Source: an uncultured Cyclobacteriaceae bacterium
Lineage (GTDB): Bacteria > Bacteroidota > Bacteroidia > Cytophagales > Cyclobacteriaceae
DNA length: 64,000 bases
Assembly (NCBI GenBank): GCA_937146645.1
Contig: CAKZRQ010000063.1
Span: 1-64,000, forward strand
Reading direction: 5' to 3'
The stretch's first letter is position 1; the number at the start of each line of letters is the position of its first letter. This document shows positions 34,923 to 43,582 of this stretch, piece after piece. The position numbers and the translations under genes were made by a program. A model generated the notes under the pieces. The model worked only from the letters and a program-made list of their open reading frames with translations. It was not told where the DNA came from and made no database searches.

Positions 34923-36989
34923 ATGTTTAAAGCACTCAAAGTAAATTCTGGAAGGCTAAGTGTACTCCTCGCTATTTTGGTGTGGTTGGCACTACTATTT
35001 GTGGATTTAGTTCGGGTCTTTGGGATGGTGAATGAACTTGAATCAGGTATCAGAGAAGAATTCACTTGGGTCTTAGAGATTTTATTTTTTATCTCTGTTT
35101 ACAGCTTTTATAATTATTCTATAAACAAAGGAAACCAAGTCAACTTTCTGGGACTAACCTGGAGAGCAGCCTCAACAGGAATCTTTGCATCGGGTTTCGC
35201 ACTTCTAGTTTCCCTCTTTTATACAAGCCTGGGCGATGGCAAATTGGCCAATGAACCCTTCCTGAAGAACTTCTTCTACCATGTGAATTTTGCACTCACA
35301 TCCATCTTCTTGATTTCCTCTACACTCCTTTGGAAGAACCTTATTCTCTATCAAAAGACCAAGAGAGTAGTGAAGCAATGGCAAGCATTCGAGTTCATGC
35401 TTTTGATTTCCATGCTTTTCATCTTCTTCAATCAGAATACACTTGATTACAGCTTCCTGTTTGGAATGGTGCTATTGATAGGTTTTGGAATTGTACTATC
35501 CGTAAATCTGAAATGGATTCCGTACCTGACTTTCAAAGAAAAGTGGAAATCCCTTCTTTTCCTTGCCATAATAATCATAGCATGTAGCTATCTCTTCCTT
35601 CAGTTGCTAGGATATTCAGATCGGAGCGAGTACATGGTAAACCTGACCGATAATTTATTTTTGGTTGCCCTATTCTCATTCATCTTCACCTATGCTTTGT
35701 TCGCATTTTTGGTGACTCTTTTCAACTTACCTACCTCCTCAGTTTTTGAGCAAAAGCTTACAGAAGCTTTGAGTTTCCAGCGTTTGAGTCAGTCCATTCA
35801 ACCGGATGAGAATGAAGAAAAGGTTCTGGATATTCTGATGGATTCATGCATGAGTGCCTCATTTTCTGATGGGGCCTGGCTCGAGTTAAATGGTAAGATC
35901 CTTGAAAGTGGATCGAATATCGAGCCTCGTTTTATTGATAAGGAAACTAAAGAAGAAATAGCAAAGCTCATTGGCCAAAATAAGGCTTCAAGGGAATTCC
36001 CAGAAGACGAAATTCTGCATGAAATAGAGCCTATACCAATTCGATTAGAGCACCCAAAGTTCGAGTCAGCTTTGCTGGTCCCCCTGGTCCTGAATAAAAC
36101 GGTAATTGGAAGAATGATCCTGTTGAAAGAGGTCAAAGATGGTTTCAATAAGGAAATGATTTCTATCATTACCACCTTCGTTCGGCAAGCATCTATTTCA
36201 GTTGAAAACCACAGACTACTCAATCAAGCCATTCGAAATGAGCGATATCAGGAGGAATTAAAAATTGCACAGCGTGTACAAAAAGCTTTGCTTCCTGATA
36301 ATCTGGATCATAATGAGCACTTTGAAATCTGTGCTTTTTCAAATACGGCAGATGAAGTGGGTGGTGATTACTACGATACTTTCCAGCTCGATGAAAACCG
36401 CTTTGTCCTAATCATCGGGGATGTTTCAGGAAAAGGAACCTCAGCAGCCTTTCACATGTCCCAAATGAAAGGAATTTTTCAAAGTCTTATTCAGCTTGAC
36501 CTTTCTCCCTCAGAATTCATGGTGAAAGCAAATGCTGCTTTGAGCAAGTGCCTTGAAAGGAACCACTTTATTACGGCTTCCATCTTCATTTTGGATACTT
36601 CAAAGAAATCAGTTTGCCATGCCCGTGCTGGCCATGTTCCTACCTTGTTTTTTGATCACAAAACATCCCAATCTGAGTACCTAGGCATAGAGGGGTTAGG
36701 TTTGGGTATTTTAAGAAACAAGCAATATTCAAATCACGTTGAAGAAAAGACTTTCCACTACAGCGATGGAGATCTTTTAGTGCTATTTACAGATGGAATC
36801 GTAGAGGCAAAAAATGACAAATCCCAGCAATTTGGTTACGAGCGAATTCGCAACCTTCTGGAGGTTTATAATGCTCTCAGTCCAGAAGAAATTCAAGAAA
36901 AAATAATTCAATCTCTCCACGGATTTGTAGGTGGTGATGGTCTAATAGATGATGACTATTCTATGATGGTGGTAAAGTTTAAGGAATAA
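34923..36989 (+). CDS. Membrane-bound GAF-PP2C (SpoIIE/RsbU-type) phosphatase
   Basis: A 688-aa protein: about seven membrane helices (residues 10 to about 255), a GAF-like domain (about 285-430) and a C-terminal PPM phosphatase domain (about 450-688). Metal-binding motifs are 'GGDYYD', 'IGDVSGKGTSAAF', 'LFTDGIVEA' and 'DDDYSMMVV'; 'AQRVQKALLP' precedes the catalytic core as in RsbU. Such enzymes dephosphorylate a STAS-domain antagonist in response to a signal. The next two genes (3-nt and 2-nt gaps) encode exactly that STAS protein and its kinase. ATG 34923 is preferred to TTG 34908. The membrane domain suggests envelope sensing (inference). Confidence 0.88.
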   Translation: MFKALKVNSGRLSVLLAILVWLALLFVDLVRVFGMVNELESGIREEFTWVLEILFFISVYSFYNYSINKGNQVNFLGLTWRAASTGIFASGFALLVSLFYTSLGDGKLANEPFLKNFFYHVNFALTSIFLISSTLLWKNLILYQKTKRVVKQWQAFEFMLLISMLFIFFNQNTLDYSFLFGMVLLIGFGIVLSVNLKWIPYLTFKEKWKSLLFLAIIIIACSYLFLQLLGYSDRSEYMVNLTDNLFLVALFSFIFTYALFAFLVTLFNLPTSSVFEQKLTEALSFQRLSQSIQPDENEEKVLDILMDSCMSASFSDGAWLELNGKILESGSNIEPRFIDKETKEEIAKLIGQNKASREFPEDEILHEIEPIPIRLEHPKFESALLVPLVLNKTVIGRMILLKEVKDGFNKEMISIITTFVRQASISVENHRLLNQAIRNERYQEELKIAQRVQKALLPDNLDHNEHFEICAFSNTADEVGGDYYDTFQLDENRFVLIIGDVSGKGTSAAFHMSQMKGIFQSLIQLDLSPSEFMVKANAALSKCLERNHFITASIFILDTSKKSVCHARAGHVPTLFFDHKTSQSEYLGIEGLGLGILRNKQYSNHVEEKTFHYSDGDLLVLFTDGIVEAKNDKSQQFGYERIRNLLEVYNALSPEEIQEKIIQSLHGFVGGDGLIDDDYSMMVVKFKE

Positions 36990-36992
36990 AAT

Positions 36993-37325
36993 ATGCTCGA
37001 ACTCAAACATATCGAAGAAAGCCCGAATCACATTTTGGAGGTGCAAGGCGAAATAGATGCCAGTAACTCTGTTCAACTAGATGAAGCCATGCAGGAGGTT
37101 ATCCGAACTGGAACGAAAAACATTCTAGTGGATTGCAGTGGACTAGAATACATCTCCTCTGCCGGACTTGGTGTTTTCATGTCCTATTTAGAAGATTTCA
37201 AGGAGCAAGGAATTTCCTTTAAGATATATGGTCTCTCAGAGAAAGTTTTCGAAGTATTTAAAATCCTGGGGTTAGATCAATTAATACCAATTTTTACTGA
37301 TAAAGATGCAGCTCTTGCTAGCTGA
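36993..37325 (+). CDS. STAS-domain anti-sigma-factor antagonist (RsbV/SpoIIAA-like)
   Basis: A 110-aa single STAS domain. The motif 'VDCSGLEYISSAGLGVFMSY' (quoted in part) holds the Ser that is phosphorylated in RsbV/SpoIIAA homologues. In partner switching, the unphosphorylated form binds the kinase and frees its other target. It lies between the phosphatase and kinase genes with gaps of 3 and 2 nt. Confidence 0.9.
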   Translation: MLELKHIEESPNHILEVQGEIDASNSVQLDEAMQEVIRTGTKNILVDCSGLEYISSAGLGVFMSYLEDFKEQGISFKIYGLSEKVFEVFKILGLDQLIPIFTDKDAALAS

Positions 37326-37327
37326 AA

Positions 37328-37735
37328 ATGCCTGACTACTTAAAACTATATTGCCAAACATCTGAGTTAGCCGAGCTTCGAAAGTATCTACAAAGCAGAC
37401 TAGAATCTAGTCCTATATCCGATGCCTTAAAACTCCAGCTAATCTTGGCAGTAGAGGAAGTATGTGCCAATCTTATAATCCATTCACATAACTGTGATAA
37501 AAGTGAGCATATTCAGGTCCTGGTAAGTCAAAATCAAAAAGAGATAGTTTTTGAAATCAGAGATCAGGGTAATGCATTTAATATTCTGGAATACAATACT
37601 CCAGAGATTAAAGAGGTCGTTGGAGAGAAGAGAAAAGGAGGGCTCGGAATAATTCTTATCAAAAAAATCATGGATGAGATCAAGTTTTCGACTGCCAATG
37701 GCACTAACATTTGCAGTCTTGTGAAAAAGATTTGA
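37328..37735 (+). CDS. RsbW/SpoIIAB-like serine kinase (HATPase_c)
   Basis: A 135-aa GHKL ATPase domain: N-box 'AVEEVCANLIIHSHN', G1 box 'EIRDQGNAFN' and G2-like 'GGLGIILIKKIMDE'. It probably phosphorylates the STAS protein encoded just upstream and sequesters an output partner. No sigma factor is encoded nearby, so the target could be distant or a non-sigma effector. The first ATG, 37328, follows the STAS stop by 2 nt. Confidence 0.88.
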   Translation: MPDYLKLYCQTSELAELRKYLQSRLESSPISDALKLQLILAVEEVCANLIIHSHNCDKSEHIQVLVSQNQKEIVFEIRDQGNAFNILEYNTPEIKEVVGEKRKGGLGIILIKKIMDEIKFSTANGTNICSLVKKI

Positions 37736-37758
37736 TCCTAATTCATGTTAAAACCCTG

Positions 37759-37783
37759 AAGGGCAATTAGAATACCCTTATTT
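37759..37783 (+). terminator. Weak hairpin after the partner-switching operon
   Basis: A 5-bp stem (37759-37763 with 37775-37779) is followed by TATTTCTT, 24 nt after the kinase stop. It is short and may be incidental. Confidence 0.3.
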
Positions 37784-37788
37784 CTTGA

Positions 37789-37796
37789 TAAATTTG
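37789..37796 (+). promoter_or_regulatory. -7 element ahead of the PPIase pair
   Basis: TAAATTTG fits TAnnTTTG exactly and lies 33 nt before the ATG at 37830. No clear TTTG is seen at -33. Confidence 0.35.
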
Positions 37797-37829
37797 TAAA
37801 ATTGCGAACCAAACGCGCGACGATCAACC

Positions 37830-39827
37830 ATGAATTTTTATCTCAGACTAGCACCATTTTATGCGCTGCTGATCTGCATAGGCTTTCTACAAATAAGGAG
37901 TGCTAAGGCAGATCAGGCAGATGAGATCATGACCATCGGAGGTAAGCCCGTATCAAAATCGGAACTCATTTATCTTATCTCCAAGGGCAAGAAAGAAGAC
38001 CCCTCTGTTGGTGGATTATCCCGGGAGGAATTTGAAGAGAATTTAGAGCTTTTCGTGAATTACAAACTAAAAGTGAAAGAGGCCGAGAGCCTAAATCTTC
38101 ACAAGAGCGAAGAATTCTTCCGTGAGTATGAATCCTTCAAGGAAAATCTCATGGCCCCGTATCTCATCAAAAATTCCTTGGAAGAGGGCGAATTGCGGAA
38201 AGCATACTCAAGGATGCAAGAGGTAGTTCGAGCAAGTCATATCCTATTCCAATTTCCTCCGAATGCCAGCAAAGAGGATAGTTTAATTGTCCTCCGAATG
38301 GCTTTAAAGGTGAAGCAAGAGATTGATAATGGTGGCGATATCAATGAACTGGCTATCGAATACTCAGATGATCCTTCCGCAAGGCTTAACAAAGGAGACC
38401 TAGGTTACTTCACTTCGCTACAGATGGTCCCGGCATTTGAGGATGCCGTTTACAATATGCAGCCGGGCGAAACTTCAGATCCGGTCCTCACAGATTTTGG
38501 ATACCATATCATTCAGGTTATGGACAGGAGGCCTAATCCTGGACAGGTCAAAGTTTCTCATCTCTTGGTGAGGATAGACCAGGAAAATCCCGATGGAGAA
38601 GATAATGCCAAAAGGCTAGTCGGTGATATTTATCAAGAGATTCAAAAAGAAAATACCAGCTGGACAGAAATAGTAAAAAATTACTCTGAAGATGCCGCAA
38701 CCCGTGAAAAGGGGGGTATTTTACCATGGTTCAGTGTGGGCTCCATGATTCCCGAATTTGAAATGACAGCTTTCTCTTTGACTGAGGAAGGCGAGATTTC
38801 ACCTCCTGTTCAAACACAATATGGCTATCACATTTTGCGATTAGAAGATAAGCGACCCTTGGAGTCTTTTGAGTCTCAGGAAAACATAATCCGCTCCAAA
38901 ATCCTGAGAGCTTCTCGCGGTACACTTATTTCATCACAAGTTATGTCTATCCAGAAATCGAGATATAACTTCGAGGAAAATGAGGGAAACCGAGAAGCCT
39001 TGAAAGAGAATTTAAAGGGATTTACCAAGGCCAGCGATTACCAAAGTTTCAAGAATTCGCCCAATTGGACCGAATCTGAGCTTTTCAGAATTAATGGGAA
39101 AGTTTATAATACTACAGATTTCCTGGGCTTTGTCTCTTGGAAGGAACGCATACCCAATACTACATCTGAATCATTATTCGAATCATGGTATACCGCATTT
39201 ACTGCAGAATGCCTCAATCGTACAGAGATTAAGGATATCACAGAGTCAAATGGAGATTACCAAATGACTTTGAAAGAATATAGAGACGGAATTTTACTTT
39301 TCTCCCTCATGAACCAGGAGGTTTGGCAAAAAGGCATTATGGATTCGCTTGGCCAAAGAACCTATTACAACTCAAACCTAGATAATTATTTATGGAAGGA
39401 TAGGGTTGAAACGATGATGGTCAAAGTACTTGATATTGGGAAAGCATCCATAGCAAGGGACTTTCTTCAATCTAAAAGTCCGAGTACAGAGTTAAAGTCC
39501 CAATTTGATAATTCAGTTCAGTCTAAGAATCAACTGGCTTTCCAAAGTGAATATGGGCTTATGGAAATTGAAAATCATCCAATTCTATCCTCAGCTGAGT
39601 TAGGTGAAGAGTATCAAGAAATAGAAGCCAATGGACATTTACATATTTTGGTTTTGGGAGAAGTAGTAGAAGGCGGTCCAAAAGATTTTACTGAAATTCG
39701 CGGTCTTGTCATCAAGGATTATCAGGAGTATCTTGATGAAACCCTAGTGAAGAAATTAAGAGAAAAATACCCCATTGTTATTGATGAACAGGCTAAAGAA
39801 GAAGCTTTCATCGCATTGAATCAATAA
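37830..39827 (+). CDS. Periplasmic peptidyl-prolyl isomerase with two parvulin domains (SurA-like)
   Basis: A 665-aa protein with a signal peptide (1 to about 27, ending 'SAKA'). A SurA-N-like helical segment follows, then two parvulin domains, about 125-225 ('ASHILFQFPP', 'DPSARLNKGDLGYF', 'GYHIIQVMDRRP') and about 235-335 ('VSHLLVRIDQ', 'REKGGILPWF', 'GYHILRLEDKRP'). The remaining 320 residues are helical with no recognised domain. It probably escorts outer-membrane proteins through the periplasm. The next gene, 44 nt away, encodes a second SurA-like protein, an arrangement common in Bacteroidota. Confidence 0.87.
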   Translation: MNFYLRLAPFYALLICIGFLQIRSAKADQADEIMTIGGKPVSKSELIYLISKGKKEDPSVGGLSREEFEENLELFVNYKLKVKEAESLNLHKSEEFFREYESFKENLMAPYLIKNSLEEGELRKAYSRMQEVVRASHILFQFPPNASKEDSLIVLRMALKVKQEIDNGGDINELAIEYSDDPSARLNKGDLGYFTSLQMVPAFEDAVYNMQPGETSDPVLTDFGYHIIQVMDRRPNPGQVKVSHLLVRIDQENPDGEDNAKRLVGDIYQEIQKENTSWTEIVKNYSEDAATREKGGILPWFSVGSMIPEFEMTAFSLTEEGEISPPVQTQYGYHILRLEDKRPLESFESQENIIRSKILRASRGTLISSQVMSIQKSRYNFEENEGNREALKENLKGFTKASDYQSFKNSPNWTESELFRINGKVYNTTDFLGFVSWKERIPNTTSESLFESWYTAFTAECLNRTEIKDITESNGDYQMTLKEYRDGILLFSLMNQEVWQKGIMDSLGQRTYYNSNLDNYLWKDRVETMMVKVLDIGKASIARDFLQSKSPSTELKSQFDNSVQSKNQLAFQSEYGLMEIENHPILSSAELGEEYQEIEANGHLHILVLGEVVEGGPKDFTEIRGLVIKDYQEYLDETLVKKLREKYPIVIDEQAKEEAFIALNQ

Positions 39828-39871
39828 GTTAAATCACCTAGTACCTATCCAATGGGATAGAAAAACGAATA

Positions 39872-41236
39872 ATGAAAAAACTAAACCAAGTTATCCTTCT
39901 TGCCCTTTTCTTGATCGGAAGTGGAAAGTTGTTTGCGCAAAATGAAGATCCTACGGGTCAGGTTTTGGATAAAATCGTAGCAAAAGTTGATAATTACATC
40001 CTCCTTGAATCGGATGTGCAAAAAAGCTTCATCGAGGCTATTTCTCAATCTCAACAAGGAATTGAACCTCCAACCAGATGTCAGGTTTTTGAGTCCCTAC
40101 TCATTAATAAACTGATGGTGGCCAAAGCCGAAATCGACTCAGTAGTGGTTTCAGATGCCGAAGTCATGCTGCAGGCAGATCAAAGGTTTAATATGGTCAT
40201 GCAGCAGTTTGGTGGTGATGAAAACACTCTCCTTGAAGTTTATGGAAAGACTTCAGATCAGCTGAAAGCTGAGATAGAAGATGTGATTAAGGAGCAAATG
40301 GTAGTGCAGAGAATGCGAGGTAAAATAACAGAAGGTCTTAGCGTCTCACCAGCTGAAGTCAGAAAATTCTTTGAAAGAATTCCCACTGATTCATTGCCCT
40401 TCTTCTCAGCAGAAGTTACAGTAGGCCAAATTGTAAAGAAACCAGAGGTAAGCGTTCAAATCAAGGATGACATAGTCGCCCAATTGAAACAGTTCAAGGC
40501 TGATATATTGGCTGGTAAGGCTGATTTCGCCGATTTGGCTAGAAGATTTTCAGAAGACCCCGGATCTGGGTCTCAAGGTGGCGATCTTGGTTTTTTCCGC
40601 AGAGGTGAATTGGCGCCTGAGTACGAATCAACTGCTTTAGGACTACGCCAGGGAGAAATTAGTGATCCTGTTGAAACAGATTTTGGAATTCATATGATTC
40701 AGCTTTTGGAAATCGATGGTTCCAGATACAATACCAGACATATCCTCAGAATTCCAAAGCCTTCAGAAGATGATTTGTTGAGAGCAGAGAGATTTCTCGA
40801 TAGTCTAAAAACAGAAATTCAGGAGGGTAATATCGAGTTCGCCAAAGCTGCCAAAGAAAATTCTGACGATAGAAATACTTCAGATAATGGGGGCTTCTTT
40901 ACCGACCCGAATAACGGATCCAACAGACTTACTTTGAGAACTCTAGAAGACCCAGTTTTATACTTCACTTTGGACAGTATGGATGTTGGGGATATTACCG
41001 CGCCGATTCGATTCGAAACTCCAAGAGAAGGTACACAGATCCGAATTCTTTTCTATCAGTCCAGATATTCTGCTCACCGTGCAAATTTGAATGACGACTA
41101 TGAAAAAATGAAGGCTGCAACTTTACGATCTAAAGAGGATGAATTACTCAGTGAATGGTTCCTGACTGCAAAGGAGGATGTCTTTATAGATCTCGATCCT
41201 AGCTATGATAGATGTAATGTTTTAGAAGAAAAATAA
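39872..41236 (+). CDS. SurA-like periplasmic chaperone/peptidyl-prolyl isomerase
   Basis: A 454-aa protein: signal peptide (1-22, ends 'LFAQ'), the SurA N-domain opening 'LDKIVAKVDNYILLESDVQ', a well-conserved parvulin domain (about 180-285: 'FSEDPGSGSQGGDLGFFRRG', 'DFGIHMIQLLEI') and a second, weaker one (about 288-395: 'NTRHILRIPKP', 'NGGFFTDPNNG') that lacks the usual closing 'GYHIIk' strand and may be inactive. It most resembles SurA, the chaperone that delivers barrel proteins to BamA, which is also encoded in this window. Confidence 0.88.
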   Translation: MKKLNQVILLALFLIGSGKLFAQNEDPTGQVLDKIVAKVDNYILLESDVQKSFIEAISQSQQGIEPPTRCQVFESLLINKLMVAKAEIDSVVVSDAEVMLQADQRFNMVMQQFGGDENTLLEVYGKTSDQLKAEIEDVIKEQMVVQRMRGKITEGLSVSPAEVRKFFERIPTDSLPFFSAEVTVGQIVKKPEVSVQIKDDIVAQLKQFKADILAGKADFADLARRFSEDPGSGSQGGDLGFFRRGELAPEYESTALGLRQGEISDPVETDFGIHMIQLLEIDGSRYNTRHILRIPKPSEDDLLRAERFLDSLKTEIQEGNIEFAKAAKENSDDRNTSDNGGFFTDPNNGSNRLTLRTLEDPVLYFTLDSMDVGDITAPIRFETPREGTQIRILFYQSRYSAHRANLNDDYEKMKAATLRSKEDELLSEWFLTAKEDVFIDLDPSYDRCNVLEEK

Positions 41237-41240
41237 AGAA

Positions 41241-41262
41241 AGGCTCCTGATTTGGAGCCTTC
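41241..41262. terminator. Bidirectional hairpin between SurA-like and coiled-coil genes
   Basis: An 8-bp stem (41241-41248 with 41255-41262), loop of 6. On the minus strand it is followed by a T-rich run; on the plus strand by CTTCATTT only. It lies between two convergent genes. Confidence 0.65.
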
Positions 41263-41268
41263 TTCATT

Positions 41269-41583
41269 TCATTTCAGAAATAGCGCTCTAAGCGCCAAGC
41301 CTATTTGTTTTATTCCTTCCACCAAATGGTCTTTAGATTCTTCTAATCTAGGATCCAACTGTTCCCTGGTGGATCGGTATTCTTTTTCGAGAAGGTCCTT
41401 GCCTTTTTTCAGCTCTTCCTCCAGCGTGGTTTTGCTTTCGCGTAACTCAGAGAGCTTTTTATCGATTTCAACTTTGGCCTCCTTACCAGCTTCTTCACCT
41501 TTCTTTACGAGTTCCTCGATCTTGTCTCCTATCTCCTGAAGAACGTCTTCAATTTCTTGTATTGTACTCTTGTCTTTTTTCAT
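41269..41583 (-). CDS. Small charged coiled-coil protein
   Basis: A 104-aa protein, very rich in Glu, Lys and Leu with heptad spacing over about residues 5-85, then a short hydrophobic C-terminal stretch ('GIKQIGLALRALFL'), which may touch the membrane as an amphipathic helix. No named family recognised. The frame, ATG 41583 and a terminator at its 3' end support a real gene. The overlapping plus-strand ORF (41252-41539) is its shadow. Confidence 0.6.
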   Translation of the reverse strand: MKKDKSTIQEIEDVLQEIGDKIEELVKKGEEAGKEAKVEIDKKLSELRESKTTLEEELKKGKDLLEKEYRSTREQLDPRLEESKDHLVEGIKQIGLALRALFLK

Positions 41584-41593
41584 AGGGCTTAGG

Positions 41594-41616
41594 TTTGAGT
41601 AATCAAGATACTCAAA
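41594..41616. repeat. Inverted repeat between ABC transporter and coiled-coil genes
   Basis: A perfect 8-bp inverted repeat (TTTGAGTA / TACTCAAA) with a 7-nt spacer, 11 nt upstream of the coiled-coil gene start and 20 nt after the ABC transporter stop. No T run follows on the minus strand. It could be an operator or RNA hairpin. Confidence 0.45.
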
Positions 41617-41635
41617 TTTTAACGTGAAAGTTGGC

Positions 41636-43435
41636 CTAAATCAATGGCTCATCCAATGACTCACTGCTTTGAGTCTGCTTCTCATAAAGGTCAGCATAAA
41701 CTCCTCTTTTGTCCATTAAGGAATTGTGATTCCCTTGCTCGACGATTTTACCTTCATCTAATACGATTATATGATCAGCTAACTTAGCGGAGGAGACACG
41801 ATGAGAAATGATTATGGAAGTTCGATCCTGCATAATTTCTTTCAGAGCATTCAGGATAACATTTTCAGTCTTGGTATCTACCGCTGATAAGCAATCATCC
41901 AAAATTAGAATTTTAGGCTCCTTAGCGATAGCACGTGCAATGGAAACCCTTTGCTTTTGACCCCCAGAGAGCGTGATACCTCTCTCTCCTAGCATAGTGT
42001 CAAATCCTTTAGGAAAATCTACGATGTTTTGATAAACGTCAGCATCCTTCGCAGCCTGCTCAACAATATCTTGGGAGAATTCTTCCAGTCCAAAAGCGAT
42101 ATTATTCCCGATGGTGTCTGAAAATAAAAACACGTCTTGAGGGACATAGCCTATTTGCTTTCGTAGGTTTGAAATTGAATAGCGTTCCAGTAATTTCCCA
42201 TCCACTTTGATAGCACCGGAAGTAGGATCGTACATTCTCATTAAGAGATTTGCAATAGTAGATTTTCCTGATCCTGTCGTACCGATAATACCAAGAGTTT
42301 GGCCATGACCAATTTCAAAGCTCACATTATCCAATGCTTGGACTCCAGAGTCTGGATAAATGAATGACATGTTCTCGACTGAAATTTCACCTTGAATATT
42401 TGCCTCAATATTCTCTGTACTGATTAAGTCATTTTTCTCATCCAGAAACTCATTTATTCTAGTTTGTGATGCTGCTGCCCGTTGGATGATACTGGTTATC
42501 CAGCCTAAAGAAGTCACAGGCCATGTCAGCATATTCACGTACAGGATAAATTCTGCTATCACCCCATAACCTATTTGACCATCGATCACTTGCATTCCGC
42601 CAACGTAAACCACGATGATGGTAGAAATACCTACAAGAGCCATGATTAAGGGAAAGAATAAGGCATTAACCTTAGTAAGATTGATGGACTTTACTTTATA
42701 ATCTTCGCTGGCCACATCAAAATCTCTGGCACTATCTTCTTCTCTGACAAAGGCTTTAATGACCCGAATTCCTGAGAAAGCTTCCTGAACAAATGTGCTC
42801 AAACCAGACAAACTCCTCTGGATTTTCTCTGATCGTTCATTGATCAAATTATTCACGAAGTAAATACTCAGCGAAAGAACAGGCAGCGGCAATAAAGAAT
42901 ATAAGGTGAGGGTCGGGTTCACCGAAATCATGTAGGAAATCACTAAAGGAAAGAGAACCAATAAATTGATTCCATACATAATGGCCGGACCAAGATACAT
43001 TCTCACACGACTCACGTCCTCGGTGATTCTCGCCATCAAATCTCCGGTGCTATTTTTTCTATAAAAACTTAGAGGAAGCTGCTGATAATGATCGTAGATA
43101 TCATTCTTTAAATCATACTCTACCTTCCGCGACATAATGATAATGGTCTGGCGAATAAGGAAGAGAAATAAACCTCTAAGTAAGGCCATTCCAAGAATGA
43201 GTACCCCGAAGATAAATACGTACTGAAGGAACATTTCCTTTGCTTCCACCGCTAGTCCAGACCTTTGGAGGGGTCTAAAAAAAGTAACACTCTCCACCAC
43301 ATAATCTATGGCTAGTCTCACCAACTGAGCAGGAATAATTACGAAAATGTTTGAGATAACAGTAAATAGTATCCCCAAAAGGATAAGACCCCGATATCGG
43401 TACAAATACTTATTTAATCTCCAAAGAGGCTTCAC
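41636..43435 (-). CDS. ABC exporter, fused membrane and ATPase domains (MsbA/BmrA-type)
   Basis: A 599-aa half-transporter: six-helix exporter membrane domain (about 1-320) and ATPase domain (about 345-590). Walker A 'GTTGSGKST', Q-loop 'GYVPQDVFLFSDTI', signature 'LSGGQKQR', Walker B 'ILILDDCLSAVD', H-loop 'IISHR'. The residue after the Walker B Asp is Asp, where most ATPases have the catalytic Glu. This Asp is typical of the degenerate half of heterodimeric exporters (BmrC/TM287 type), yet no partner half is encoded nearby. GTG 43435 or TTG 43438 is the start; no ATG is near. Substrate unknown (lipid or drug). Confidence 0.88.
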   Translation of the reverse strand: MKPLWRLNKYLYRYRGLILLGILFTVISNIFVIIPAQLVRLAIDYVVESVTFFRPLQRSGLAVEAKEMFLQYVFIFGVLILGMALLRGLFLFLIRQTIIIMSRKVEYDLKNDIYDHYQQLPLSFYRKNSTGDLMARITEDVSRVRMYLGPAIMYGINLLVLFPLVISYMISVNPTLTLYSLLPLPVLSLSIYFVNNLINERSEKIQRSLSGLSTFVQEAFSGIRVIKAFVREEDSARDFDVASEDYKVKSINLTKVNALFFPLIMALVGISTIIVVYVGGMQVIDGQIGYGVIAEFILYVNMLTWPVTSLGWITSIIQRAAASQTRINEFLDEKNDLISTENIEANIQGEISVENMSFIYPDSGVQALDNVSFEIGHGQTLGIIGTTGSGKSTIANLLMRMYDPTSGAIKVDGKLLERYSISNLRKQIGYVPQDVFLFSDTIGNNIAFGLEEFSQDIVEQAAKDADVYQNIVDFPKGFDTMLGERGITLSGGQKQRVSIARAIAKEPKILILDDCLSAVDTKTENVILNALKEIMQDRTSIIISHRVSSAKLADHIIVLDEGKIVEQGNHNSLMDKRGVYADLYEKQTQSSESLDEPLI

Positions 43436-43513
43436 CAAATAAAAACTTTAAATATGAGGAAACAGTTATTTAAAACTGTGTATCTTGATCCATAGATAGC
43501 AGAAAAAAGTATT

Positions 43514-43521
43514 TAATTTTG
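43514..43521 (+). promoter_or_regulatory. -7 element ahead of leucine dehydrogenase
   Basis: TAATTTTG fits TAnnTTTG and lies 61 nt before the ATG at 43583. The nearest upstream TTG (43485-43487) is 26 nt away, beyond the usual spacing. Confidence 0.35.
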
Positions 43522-43582
43522 TCCTGCGATTTTCCCGTTAGGGAGCACCCAAATATAACACATTCTAAAAGTGTAAGTTCGT

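Noticed and set aside
41252..41539. Ser/Leu-rich plus-strand ORF opposite the coiled-coil gene
   Set aside because: Antisense of Glu/Lys codons gives Ser/Phe-rich sequence; the minus-strand coiled-coil frame with terminator is the better gene.
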